Below, piece by piece: positions 50,416 to 58,272 of a stretch of DNA of 64,000 nucleotides. Every line of letters starts with the position of its first letter. Positions within the stretch are counted from its first letter, which is position 1. Location of the stretch: contig JBDKSW010000019.1 in assembly GCA_039698035.1 (NCBI GenBank), positions 1-64,000 on the forward strand. The letters are read 5' to 3'. Origin of the DNA: JAJFUI01 sp039698035. Lineage in GTDB: Bacteria > Planctomycetota > Planctomycetia > Pirellulales > Thermoguttaceae. The notes below the pieces were generated by a model. That model saw nothing but the letters and a program-made list of their open reading frames with translations, made no database searches and was not told the origin of the DNA. The translations under genes were made by a program, and so were the position numbers.

Positions 50416-51621
50416 ATGGATATTCAATCGCTCGTCCGTGAATTGAAAACTCAAAACAAGTCGAAGATTGTCCTGTTGGTGGCCGACGGCCTCGGCGGAC
50501 TGCCCATCGAGCCCGGCGGCCCGACGGAGCTTGAAGCCGCGAAGACCCCCAACCTGGACGCCCTGGCTCGGCACGGCGTCCAAGGCTGCATGTACCCCGT
50601 CGCGCCCGGCATCACGCCCGGCAGCGGCCCCGGCCACCTCGCCCTGTTCGGCTACGACCCGGTCAAGTACCTCATCGGCCGCGGCGCGCTCGAAGCCACG
50701 GGCGTTGGCTTCAAGCTCGGCCCGAAGGACGTCGCCGTCCGCTGCAACTTCTGCACACTCGACGCCAATGGCCATATCACCGACCGCCGCGCCGGCCGCA
50801 TTCCCACCGAGGAGAGCGCCCCGCTGGCTATCAAGCTCCGCCAGGTGAAGGTCCCCGGCGTCGACATTTTCGTCGAGCCGGTCAAGGAGCACCGGTTTGT
50901 TGTCGTCTTTCGCGGCGATGGCCTCGGCGGCAACGTGGCCGACACCGATCCGCAAGTGACAGGCGTTCCGCCGCTAGCCCCGAAAGCCCACGACGCGGCC
51001 AGCCAGCGCACGGCCGAAGTGGCTGCCCAGTTTGTCGCCGGCGCCGAGAAACTCCTGGCTGGCCAACCGAAGGCCAACGGTCTGACCCTGCGCGGTTTCG
51101 CCGCCGCCCCGGTCATCCCGGGCTACGAGGAGGTTTACGGGCTGCGGGCCGCCGCAATTGCCGTCTATCCGATGTACCGCGGCTTGGCCCAACTGGTCGG
51201 CATGACGGTCGTCGGCTCGCCCACCACCTTGTCGGAAGAGATCGACGTGCTCGAAAAGTCGTGGAACGATTACGACTTTTTCTTTGTCCACTTCAAGTAC
51301 ACCGACAGCCGCGGCGAGGACGGCAACTTCCAAGAGAAGGTCCGCATGATCGAGCAGTTCGACGCGATCGTGCCGCGCATCATGGCCCTGAAGCCGATGG
51401 TGCTCGTCGTGACGGGCGACCACAGCACGCCCGCTCGACTGGCTAGCCACAGTTGGCACCCGGTCCCCACGCTGCTGGCCTCCGAGACCTGTCGTCCCGA
51501 CGGACTGACCGGCTTCGGCGAGGGCCACGCCATCCATGGCGGTCTCGGCCACTTCCAAGGCGTCTACCTGATGCCGCTGGCCCTGGCCCACGCCGAGCGA
51601 TTGGCCAAGTTCGGGGCGTAG
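50416..51621 (+). CDS. apgM: Cofactor-independent phosphoglycerate mutase, archaeal type
   Basis: ApgM interconverts 3- and 2-phosphoglycerate with two metal ions and a catalytic Ser. The 401-residue protein, with KIVLLVADGLGGLP at the metal site, TPNLDALA, the PGSGPGHLALFGYDP serine loop, and a C-terminal VTGDHSTPARLASHSWHPVP metal site (parts: GDHSTPA and SWHPVP), fits the archaeal/deep-branching ApgM group rather than GpmI (about 510). AAAAGGAG precedes the ATG. It stands divergent from pgi, so two glycolytic steps share one control region. Confidence 0.95.
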   Translation: MDIQSLVRELKTQNKSKIVLLVADGLGGLPIEPGGPTELEAAKTPNLDALARHGVQGCMYPVAPGITPGSGPGHLALFGYDPVKYLIGRGALEATGVGFKLGPKDVAVRCNFCTLDANGHITDRRAGRIPTEESAPLAIKLRQVKVPGVDIFVEPVKEHRFVVVFRGDGLGGNVADTDPQVTGVPPLAPKAHDAASQRTAEVAAQFVAGAEKLLAGQPKANGLTLRGFAAAPVIPGYEEVYGLRAAAIAVYPMYRGLAQLVGMTVVGSPTTLSEEIDVLEKSWNDYDFFFVHFKYTDSRGEDGNFQEKVRMIEQFDAIVPRIMALKPMVLVVTGDHSTPARLASHSWHPVPTLLASETCRPDGLTGFGEGHAIHGGLGHFQGVYLMPLALAHAERLAKFGA

Positions 51622-51656
51622 CAAACCAAGGTTTTGGGACGTGTTTTGACATTCAC

Positions 51657-51681
51657 CCCTCTCCCGCTTGTCGGGCGAGGG
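51657..51681. repeat. REP-like hairpin between convergent genes
   Basis: CCCTCTCCCG and CGGGCGAGGG form a ten-base stem with one mismatch and a five-base loop, midway between apgM and the NPCBM gene. It resembles the CTCTCCCGCTTGCGGGAGAG palindromes common in bacterial genomes and could end both transcripts. Confidence 0.55.
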
Positions 51682-51724
51682 TGGCTCGGATTTCACCCCA
51701 CGCCTCGATTCTTTGCTCCCACCT

Positions 51725-53047
51725 CTAAAAGCAAATCCGCGCGTCGAGCCAGTCAGCCCGATCCAAGACGTCGCCGCGATCGGCCGAATCGACGATCAGC
51801 TCCAACCGCTTCGCGCCGGTCAGATCGACGGAGACCGGCGCCGGCCGGTCGCCGCCGCGCAGAATCGGACTTACGAATTGCTCGCGGCCATCGACCAGGA
51901 CGTGGAACCGCACGCTGCCGCCGCCGGCCGCCGAATCGTCGATGGCCACCAGCGACTCGAACCGTCGCGCGGCCATGCCGACCGCCCTCGCCCCTGGGGC
52001 CTCTCCCGCTTTGCGGCCGATGGGAGATCGCCCCGCGTCCCCCATCCCTCGCCCGGCATCTCCTGACGCCAACACATACACCAGCCGGGCGTCGGCGTGA
52101 ACGCCAAGTCCCTTCAGGTAGAGACGGCCGTCGGCCCGCAGCAGCCCGCCCGACACGTTTCTGTCATTGCCGCAGGGCCACGAAAGCTCCAGCAGCGGCG
52201 TCTGGCGGTACTCGCTCGGCGTCGTGTCGGACAAATAAACGACGCGGCCGCCCAACGGCTGCAAGAAGGCGACCTCGCCCCTCGACGCGGTCAACGGCTG
52301 CCCGACCGCGGTGAACGTCGTGCGATCGCCGTCAACGATCAGCCGCGTCGCCAGGAGCCGGCTGCCGTCGCAAAGGCCAAGCCAGGCCTTCGTCGGACAT
52401 TCGCCATCGGCCAGCTTCCGCCGCAGTGACGGATTGAACACGATGGCCAACACCCGTTCGTTCGCTATCTCGACCGGCCCCGCGTCGGTCTTCAGCCGCA
52501 CGCTCTCGTCCGCGATGCCAGTCAGCAGTCCGGCCAGTTCGTCGCCGTTGAACAAGATGACCCGATCCGCCGTGACGGCCGCGCTCACCACCGGGCTGTC
52601 TCCCGCGAGCGATCGAGAAGCCGTCGGCTGAACAATGCGGTCCACGATCGCATCGCGCCGTTGTGGATCTGATGGCGGATGGAAGACCACGCCGGCAATC
52701 GCTTCGAGCGGGAGTTCCAGCGCGCCCAACGAATCGGATTCGGCCGTCACGCGCTGTTGGTCGGCCGTCACGCCGTCGACAACCAGCAGGCTGCCGTCGA
52801 TCAAAACCAGCAGGCCTCCCCTGCCCTGTTCCAGACATCGCCCCCACTTCACCAGATCGGCCGCCGGAATGGTCCGTCGTTGGTCGCCAACGCCGAACGT
52901 CAGCCGCCAAGCCGCATCGACGCCGAGAAGTTTCCCAGCAAACGGCGCACCCTCGACCGGCACGGCCCATGGGCGTTCCGCCCGAGCCGCCGCGCCCGCG
53001 AGAAGCGTCAACGCACCTATCAGAGCGGCCGTTCTGCGGTTGGTCAT
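51725..53047 (-). CDS. Exported NPCBM/NEW2-domain protein
   Basis: The 440-residue protein has a signal peptide (to about residue 23), a long beta-rich part with repeated short domains and a C-terminal NPCBM/NEW2 carbohydrate-binding-like domain (YLKGLGVHADARLVYVL, FESLVAIDDS, RFHVLVDGRE, LELIVDSADRGDVLDRADW). The NPCBM domain is split after VYVL by about 28 residues (GDAGRGMGDAG...GARAVG) that match a REP-like repeat at the DNA level. A GGGCAG copy encodes QGRGG near residue 80. It is the last gene of the leftward envelope operon, 46 bases after the prenyltransferase-like gene. Start 53047 follows AGGAAGAG. Confidence 0.85.
   Translation of the reverse strand: MTNRRTAALIGALTLLAGAAARAERPWAVPVEGAPFAGKLLGVDAAWRLTFGVGDQRRTIPAADLVKWGRCLEQGRGGLLVLIDGSLLVVDGVTADQQRVTAESDSLGALELPLEAIAGVVFHPPSDPQRRDAIVDRIVQPTASRSLAGDSPVVSAAVTADRVILFNGDELAGLLTGIADESVRLKTDAGPVEIANERVLAIVFNPSLRRKLADGECPTKAWLGLCDGSRLLATRLIVDGDRTTFTAVGQPLTASRGEVAFLQPLGGRVVYLSDTTPSEYRQTPLLELSWPCGNDRNVSGGLLRADGRLYLKGLGVHADARLVYVLASGDAGRGMGDAGRSPIGRKAGEAPGARAVGMAARRFESLVAIDDSAAGGGSVRFHVLVDGREQFVSPILRGGDRPAPVSVDLTGAKRLELIVDSADRGDVLDRADWLDARICF
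51976..52065 (-). repeat. REP-like insertion inside the NPCBM domain
   Basis: This segment contains AAGCGGGAGAGG and GGCGAGGG, as does the intergenic hairpin at 51657-51681 read leftward, and interrupts a conserved domain in frame. Confidence 0.5.
52818..52828 (-). repeat. GGGCAG repeat inside the NPCBM gene
   Basis: The sense strand CAGGGCAGGGG encodes QGRG. Confidence 0.55.
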
Positions 53048-53070
53048 GTCGTCTCTTCCTGCCCGCGTTT

Positions 53071-53095
53071 CACACTTCACCATTCACTGTTCACT
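53071..53095. repeat. Low-complexity TTCAC-type repeat
   Basis: TTCACCATTCACTGTTCAC lies between the prenyltransferase-like and NPCBM genes and resembles TTCACGATTCACTCTTCGC in the BatA gene start (rc of 62940-62963). Confidence 0.5.
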
Positions 53096-54185
53096 ACCGC
53101 TGAAAAATCGGCAGATAGTTGTTCGGGATCTGCAAAATGACGCAGGCCATGGCCGTCGCACACTGGTTGCCCTCGGATTCCGACTGCCAAGACCCGTCCT
53201 CGCGTTGGTTTGAAACCAGCTCGTCGCGAATCGCCGGGTACCAATTGCGCCAACGTGGGGACCCGGCCTGCCACATCGCCTGGACGGCGTAGTAGTGTCC
53301 GTAGAAGTAATAACCTTCGCGGCGGCCGGCCGTCTTTCCCGGCGTGAATCGCACGAGGTATTCGAGCCCCTTGGCAATCTCCGATCCCTTGTAAACGCCC
53401 GCCGTGTAGAGCGCGGCGACGGCCGCGGCCGACCGCGGAAACGCGCTTTCGCCGCCCTCGATCACGTACATGAAGCCGCCATCGGCGTTTTGGCTCCGCT
53501 TGACGTAATCGATGGCTCGGTCAATCGTTTCCCTGGGCACGGAAAGGCCCGCGTTTCGCGCCGCCCGCAACGCCATCATCTCGCACACCGTCACCGAGAT
53601 GTCGGCATCCGCGCGGACCGGTTGATAGCGCCACCCACCCTGCTTGTTCTGACATTCGACAATCAGCTTCACGGCCTTGGACAGCTTTTCTCGCAGCTCG
53701 GGCCGGGGCGTCATGCCGTAGCACTCGGCGAGAAACATGGTCGCAAAACCGTGTCCATACATCGGTCCGTGGCTCTGGTCGGGCCCGGCGATGAACCCGC
53801 TCGGCCGCGCCCGGGCCAGGAGATAATCGACGCACCGGCGGACGGCCGCGCCGTGCGGTCCGCGTCCCGGCGTGCTACCGCCGCACATCATGGCCATGCC
53901 CGACAGGCCCGTCACGGCCACGTTGCCGCGATACATGCCCGACCCGAAGCTGCCGTCCTCGCGTTGACCGTCGACGAGCCATTTCAGCCCGCGATCGACC
54001 GCCTTGCGCGTCGCCGGCGTCACGAGTTTGGCGGCCTGCTCGTCGTCCGACTCGGCCGCTCGCGCGGAAACCGCCAGCGTGCCAAGCACGATCAGCAGGG
54101 CCAAGCCCCGGCGTGCGCGGCGGCCCGTTCGCGGCACGGCATTCAGCCATTGCTCTTTCGTCATCCTTCGGCCTTCCTTCTTCAT
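53094..54185 (-). CDS. Exported prenyltransferase/squalene-cyclase-like repeat protein
   Basis: The 363-residue protein has an N-terminal anchor or signal (about 26-43, ending ARAAE) and a chain of alpha-alpha barrel repeats of the terpene-cyclase/prenyltransferase type, each with a G-x-W or QNxxGG-like core: GLKWLVDGQREDGSFG, CQNKQGGWRY, KRSQNADGGFMY and NQREDGSWQ. The DxDD or zinc-site residues needed for catalysis are not evident, so it is probably a binding or scaffold protein, as in other planctomycete envelope clusters. ATG 54185 lies three bases after the previous stop; ATG 54164 is a possible alternative. Confidence 0.85.
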   Translation of the reverse strand: MKKEGRRMTKEQWLNAVPRTGRRARRGLALLIVLGTLAVSARAAESDDEQAAKLVTPATRKAVDRGLKWLVDGQREDGSFGSGMYRGNVAVTGLSGMAMMCGGSTPGRGPHGAAVRRCVDYLLARARPSGFIAGPDQSHGPMYGHGFATMFLAECYGMTPRPELREKLSKAVKLIVECQNKQGGWRYQPVRADADISVTVCEMMALRAARNAGLSVPRETIDRAIDYVKRSQNADGGFMYVIEGGESAFPRSAAAVAALYTAGVYKGSEIAKGLEYLVRFTPGKTAGRREGYYFYGHYYAVQAMWQAGSPRWRNWYPAIRDELVSNQREDGSWQSESEGNQCATAMACVILQIPNNYLPIFQR

Positions 54186-54188
54186 GCC

Positions 54189-57100
54189 TCAAGGCCCCCG
54201 CTTTTCTTCCGCCAGGCGCCGAAAATAGTCTTCGATCAGCGTTTCGTACTGGGGTGGGAAATCTTCCTCCGGCAACTGAAGCATCCGCTCGCGAACGTGT
54301 TCCGGCAGCTCACCCCAAAGCTGCTTCATTCTGTTTCGCGTTGGCGGCCCCTTCGCGTTGCGACCGCGATGCTCGCCGGTCGCCTGCCTCGTCTCGCCGC
54401 GTGTCGGTTCGCTGTCTGGCTTTTGGCCCGAGGCGGCCGCCTTGGATCGCACCGCGCCCGATGGACGCTGCCCCTGGGTTTGCTCCGCCTGCTGGATGAG
54501 ACGATCGAGCGACTCGATGATCCGGCGCTGAAGCTTTTGAGTCGTCTCCCCCGAATCGGCCCGCTCGATCCGCTGCTGCGCCTCGCGCATTTGTCCGGCG
54601 ACCTGCGCCATCGGGTGTTCATCGCCCGACTCGGCCGCGGCGCCCAGTTCGCGCCGCAACTCCTCGTCATTCGGCTGTCGCTCGGACGCGAAGAGCTGGC
54701 TACGGACCGCCAGTCGGCGGACGTCGTTCGGATTGCCGGCTGGCTTTCTCGTTGGCGGAACCTGAACACCGACCGACCGCTCGACGATCTCGGCCAGCCG
54801 CCCCTGCATCCGGCCAAGTTCGCGGTATTCCGCCCTTGGCTCGTCGCCGAGTTTTTCCGATGTCTGAACAGCTCGCTGCAACGCTTCGACGCGCACGTTG
54901 ATCTCGCGCTGCAAGAGCTTGAGCAGCTTGAGCTCGGCAACCGACGGCATGCCCGCACTCGGCGTCTGCCGTTCCTTGCCTTGCACGCCGCCGGCGTTCG
55001 CTTGGATTGCCGCCGCATTGCGCGGCTCGGGCCGAATCGCTTCGACCACCAGCTCCAGTTGCCGAAGCGCCCGCCGCTGCGCCGCCTGGGTCCGAGGCCC
55101 CGTCTGCCGCATGTCGAGCGATCGGGCAGCGGCCTCCATTTCCTCGACGGCCATCCCCAGCGCCAACTGAAACGCATCCGCCCCGCTCAGTTGCAGGGCC
55201 AGCCGCGCCGTTTCCTCGCGGACCGAACGCTGAAGCACGGCCAACTCGCCGACCGAAGCCGCCTGCGCCCGGCTCACCTTGCCTTGCGATTGCTCCAAGT
55301 CCCAAAGACGCCGCGACTCGGCCAGCGCTTTCTCCTGCCGGCGACGCTCGCGCTTCACGGCGTCATCCAGCCGCGCAAGCTGTTCGGACGCCAACTGGGC
55401 CGTCGCATCGAGCACCCGAGCGGCCAGTTGCCGGCGCGCCTCGTCGAGCGACTTTCGCGCGTCGCCGGCCTGCAGGCTCGCCTCCGCGCCGGCTCCTTTC
55501 GCGGCCAACTGCTCAGCAAGCCGCATGGGCTCGACCGCCTGACGGGTGAACACCGCCGCCCGCTCGGCCTGAAGCCGCTCGAGCTGCCGCGTCAGCCGCT
55601 GGGTCTCTTGTCGCAGCCGTCGCTCTTCGTCACCGAGCTGTCGCAATTCACGGCGGGTTCCTTCGGCAATCGAAGGCGACCGGACCGTCGCTTCAATCCG
55701 CTTCACGATGCCGGCCTGCCTCGCTTCCAAGGCCGACAGATCGCTTTCCGCGCCGCGAAGCCGCTCCAGCAGCCGCGCGGCCTCGGTCTGCCGATTGTCG
55801 AGAATGTCGAGCACTTCCCGCAAGCTCCGCGCGATCTGCTTTTGACTGGCCATCGCCTGGGCAATCTGGTTCCTCTCGATCTCCGCGCTCGCGGCGGCCA
55901 TCGCCGCGCCAATCGCCAAGCGACGGGCTGCGTCGAGCGCATCGGCCACCATGTCGGCCGCCACCGGATTGACCTGCCGCACGGACCGCTCCTGCTCCTC
56001 GGCCTCCTGCAGGGTTCGCCCGAGCCGCTGGGCCAGATCGGTCTCCGCGCCGGCCGCCGCGTCCAGCAGAGCCGCGTCCTGCGGATTGAGCGACTGAACG
56101 ACCTGCCCCAACGTTCGCCTTCCCACGTCCGACGTTCGGCCCGCCAGCTCGACTTGCTCATCGAGCAATTGGGCCATCGCGCGATGGAACCGAACCCGGC
56201 TGTCCCAACGCGCCAGTTGCTCGAGCCACTTTTCCAGCGCGGCGATCACGGCCTCTTGCTGGCGGATGACGCTGGCCAACTTGTCGTTCACGCCAGCGGC
56301 GCCGCCGCGTCCCGCCTCTCGGTCGGCCTCGGCCGTCTTCCTCGCCGCGGTCAGCTCCCGGCCGACCCGTGGCAGCAGCTCTCGCCCGAGCCGTTTCAGC
56401 TCGTCCAAGAGCCCGACCATCCGCCGCTGAACGTCCGCTCCCGGAACGCGGTTGTTCTCTAAATCGGCCAGCAGGGCCGACGCCTGGAACGGCAGACCTT
56501 CGCCGCGATTGGTCAGCAGCCGACCGACATCCCGCTGGGCGTGCTCGGCCGCCTGAATCTGGTCCACATCGGCCCGTTCCCACCGCACCGTCGGGCGTCG
56601 CGACTGAAGCGATTGCACCTGGCCACGACACGCCCGTTCGAGTCCGACGGCCCGACCCAACTCGGCCGCAATCAGTTTCTCGCGGGCCGCCAATCGGTCG
56701 AGCAGCTCATTCGGGCTCACGACGCGAAGCCGATGAAGCACGCTGCGGCCCGTCCCCGGCGAATCGTCCATGGCCACCGCCTGAAACGTCAGCTCAATCC
56801 CCGGCCGCAATTCCAGTCCCGACAGGTCCCAACGGTATTCGATCGTCCGCCGATCTCCCGCGTCACCGCCCTGCCCTGCCCCGCGATCGCGGACGTGGCC
56901 GCCCTCCGAAGCCCAAAGCAGCACGGACCGCTCGGGGCCCGCGTCGCCCGCGCGAAACACGAGCGTCACGTTACGCAAGGCCAAGTCATCCTGGGCCGCC
57001 ACACGAATTGGCACGACCGCCCGCGGCGTCACGAACAGGTTGGCTGCCGGCTGCTCGATCTGGGCCCTGGGCGCAGCGTCGGCGAGCGCCTGAATCGGCC

Positions 57101-58262
57101 ACCGGTCCTCCTCGCCGCCGCGAAAGCCCTCGACGTCCGTCAACTCGAACCAATACGCGCCCGACCGCTCGACGACGAGCGTCCCATCTCCGAAGGAGAA
57201 CTCGCGGCCAGCCGCGTCCAGTCGTCCGGCAATCCGGCGGCCGCCCTCGAGACAAAGGTCGATCGACCGCAGCCGTTTCGTGCTTCGACCGACGATCGCA
57301 AGCCGCGTTCCCACCAGCGCCCGGACGCTCCGGGCCGACGCCGTGGCCGGCCAGCCCGTGTAGCGAGGCGGCGTGGCCCTGATTGCAAGCGACTCGACCG
57401 CCGGCGGTTCCACCACCGTCACCGCCCGCCACGGCATGGCCCGATCGTCGCCCCCCTCGATGCGATACGCGAATGGCTGCTGAACGTTCTCGCGCCGGGC
57501 CATCATTCCGCCGGGCGAAAACTCCATCCGCTCGGTCTCTTCGATGACGGCCCCATCCGATCCGTCCATGCGATAGTGGATCCGAAGGTCGGCCGGCAGC
57601 CGAGCGTCCCGCGCGTCGACCACCGCGACGTGGAACGTTTGCCCCCGCGCGAGCCGATCTGTCGTGTCGCGAATCGCCAGGTTCGTCATCCTTGGCCACG
57701 TCGTGTCGCCCAGCGGACGTGCGATCCGCCCGACTGCAATCCGCGCCTCCGTCGGACCGACAAGGGCAAGCAGACCGACCGCGAAGCACGTCACGCACAT
57801 CAGCGCGGCCGCCCGAAGCGTCGGACGCCACTCCACAGCCTTCAGGAAGTCGAGCGGCTCGGCCTCGGCCGTTGCCCGGGCGACGACCGCCCGCCGCAAT
57901 GCGGCCGACCCGGCGACCGGATCGTCGTCGGCCGTCCGCAGGAACTCGATGGCCGTCAGGAGTCGGTCATCCAGGGAAGGAAAGCGCCGCTGGACACTTC
58001 GCGCCAAGTCCTCGACGCGAAGGCCGGTCCGCAATGGAGCGATTACATAGCGGCAGATGGCCCAAGCCCACAAGGCTAACAGGCCGACGGACGCCATGCC
58101 CCTCAGCCCGCGATCCTCGAAGCGAAAGAGCCAGTCGAGCGTGCCCAGCGTCGTCGCGGCGATCAGGACGATCGCTGCAACGATGCACAGCCCGCGCAGA
58201 GCGATCATCGACCGCAGGCGGCCCCGCAACGCAACGATCTTCATTTCCAACGGATGAAGCAT
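54189..58262 (-). CDS. Very long coiled-coil membrane protein (DUF4175-like)
   Basis: The 1357-residue protein has two or three membrane helices in its first 180 residues, beta-rich periplasmic segments to about 500 and then about 700 residues of heptad-rich coiled coil (about 520-1200, R/E/A/Q-dominated), followed by a low-complexity tail. It ends in a conserved short domain, LWGELPEHVRERMLQLPEEDFPPQ (part: LPEHVRERMLQ), with a C-terminal YFRRLAEEKR. The end motif is typical of DUF4175-like planctomycete proteins beside BatA clusters. It could span the periplasm as a mechanical link. A GGGCAG copy encodes GAGQGG near residue 465. ATG 58262 is tentative; a GTG at 58286 overlaps the previous gene. 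Confidence 0.8.
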   Translation of the reverse strand: MLHPLEMKIVALRGRLRSMIALRGLCIVAAIVLIAATTLGTLDWLFRFEDRGLRGMASVGLLALWAWAICRYVIAPLRTGLRVEDLARSVQRRFPSLDDRLLTAIEFLRTADDDPVAGSAALRRAVVARATAEAEPLDFLKAVEWRPTLRAAALMCVTCFAVGLLALVGPTEARIAVGRIARPLGDTTWPRMTNLAIRDTTDRLARGQTFHVAVVDARDARLPADLRIHYRMDGSDGAVIEETERMEFSPGGMMARRENVQQPFAYRIEGGDDRAMPWRAVTVVEPPAVESLAIRATPPRYTGWPATASARSVRALVGTRLAIVGRSTKRLRSIDLCLEGGRRIAGRLDAAGREFSFGDGTLVVERSGAYWFELTDVEGFRGGEEDRWPIQALADAAPRAQIEQPAANLFVTPRAVVPIRVAAQDDLALRNVTLVFRAGDAGPERSVLLWASEGGHVRDRGAGQGGDAGDRRTIEYRWDLSGLELRPGIELTFQAVAMDDSPGTGRSVLHRLRVVSPNELLDRLAAREKLIAAELGRAVGLERACRGQVQSLQSRRPTVRWERADVDQIQAAEHAQRDVGRLLTNRGEGLPFQASALLADLENNRVPGADVQRRMVGLLDELKRLGRELLPRVGRELTAARKTAEADREAGRGGAAGVNDKLASVIRQQEAVIAALEKWLEQLARWDSRVRFHRAMAQLLDEQVELAGRTSDVGRRTLGQVVQSLNPQDAALLDAAAGAETDLAQRLGRTLQEAEEQERSVRQVNPVAADMVADALDAARRLAIGAAMAAASAEIERNQIAQAMASQKQIARSLREVLDILDNRQTEAARLLERLRGAESDLSALEARQAGIVKRIEATVRSPSIAEGTRRELRQLGDEERRLRQETQRLTRQLERLQAERAAVFTRQAVEPMRLAEQLAAKGAGAEASLQAGDARKSLDEARRQLAARVLDATAQLASEQLARLDDAVKRERRRQEKALAESRRLWDLEQSQGKVSRAQAASVGELAVLQRSVREETARLALQLSGADAFQLALGMAVEEMEAAARSLDMRQTGPRTQAAQRRALRQLELVVEAIRPEPRNAAAIQANAGGVQGKERQTPSAGMPSVAELKLLKLLQREINVRVEALQRAVQTSEKLGDEPRAEYRELGRMQGRLAEIVERSVGVQVPPTRKPAGNPNDVRRLAVRSQLFASERQPNDEELRRELGAAAESGDEHPMAQVAGQMREAQQRIERADSGETTQKLQRRIIESLDRLIQQAEQTQGQRPSGAVRSKAAASGQKPDSEPTRGETRQATGEHRGRNAKGPPTRNRMKQLWGELPEHVRERMLQLPEEDFPPQYETLIEDYFRRLAEEKRGP
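56869..56882 (-). repeat. GGGCAG repeat inside the coiled-coil gene
   Basis: The sense strand GGGGCAGGGCAGGG encodes GAGQG before the coiled coil. Confidence 0.7.
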
Positions 58263-58272
58263 GTCGCCGATT

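Noticed and set aside
53295..56462. A 1055-codon open frame on the plus strand
   Set aside because: It is antisense to the coiled-coil gene and its neighbours, has no ribosome site or recognisable domain, and is Arg/Pro/Leu-rich as expected from the complement of GC-rich codons. The same applies to 60225-62948 and similar long plus-strand frames.
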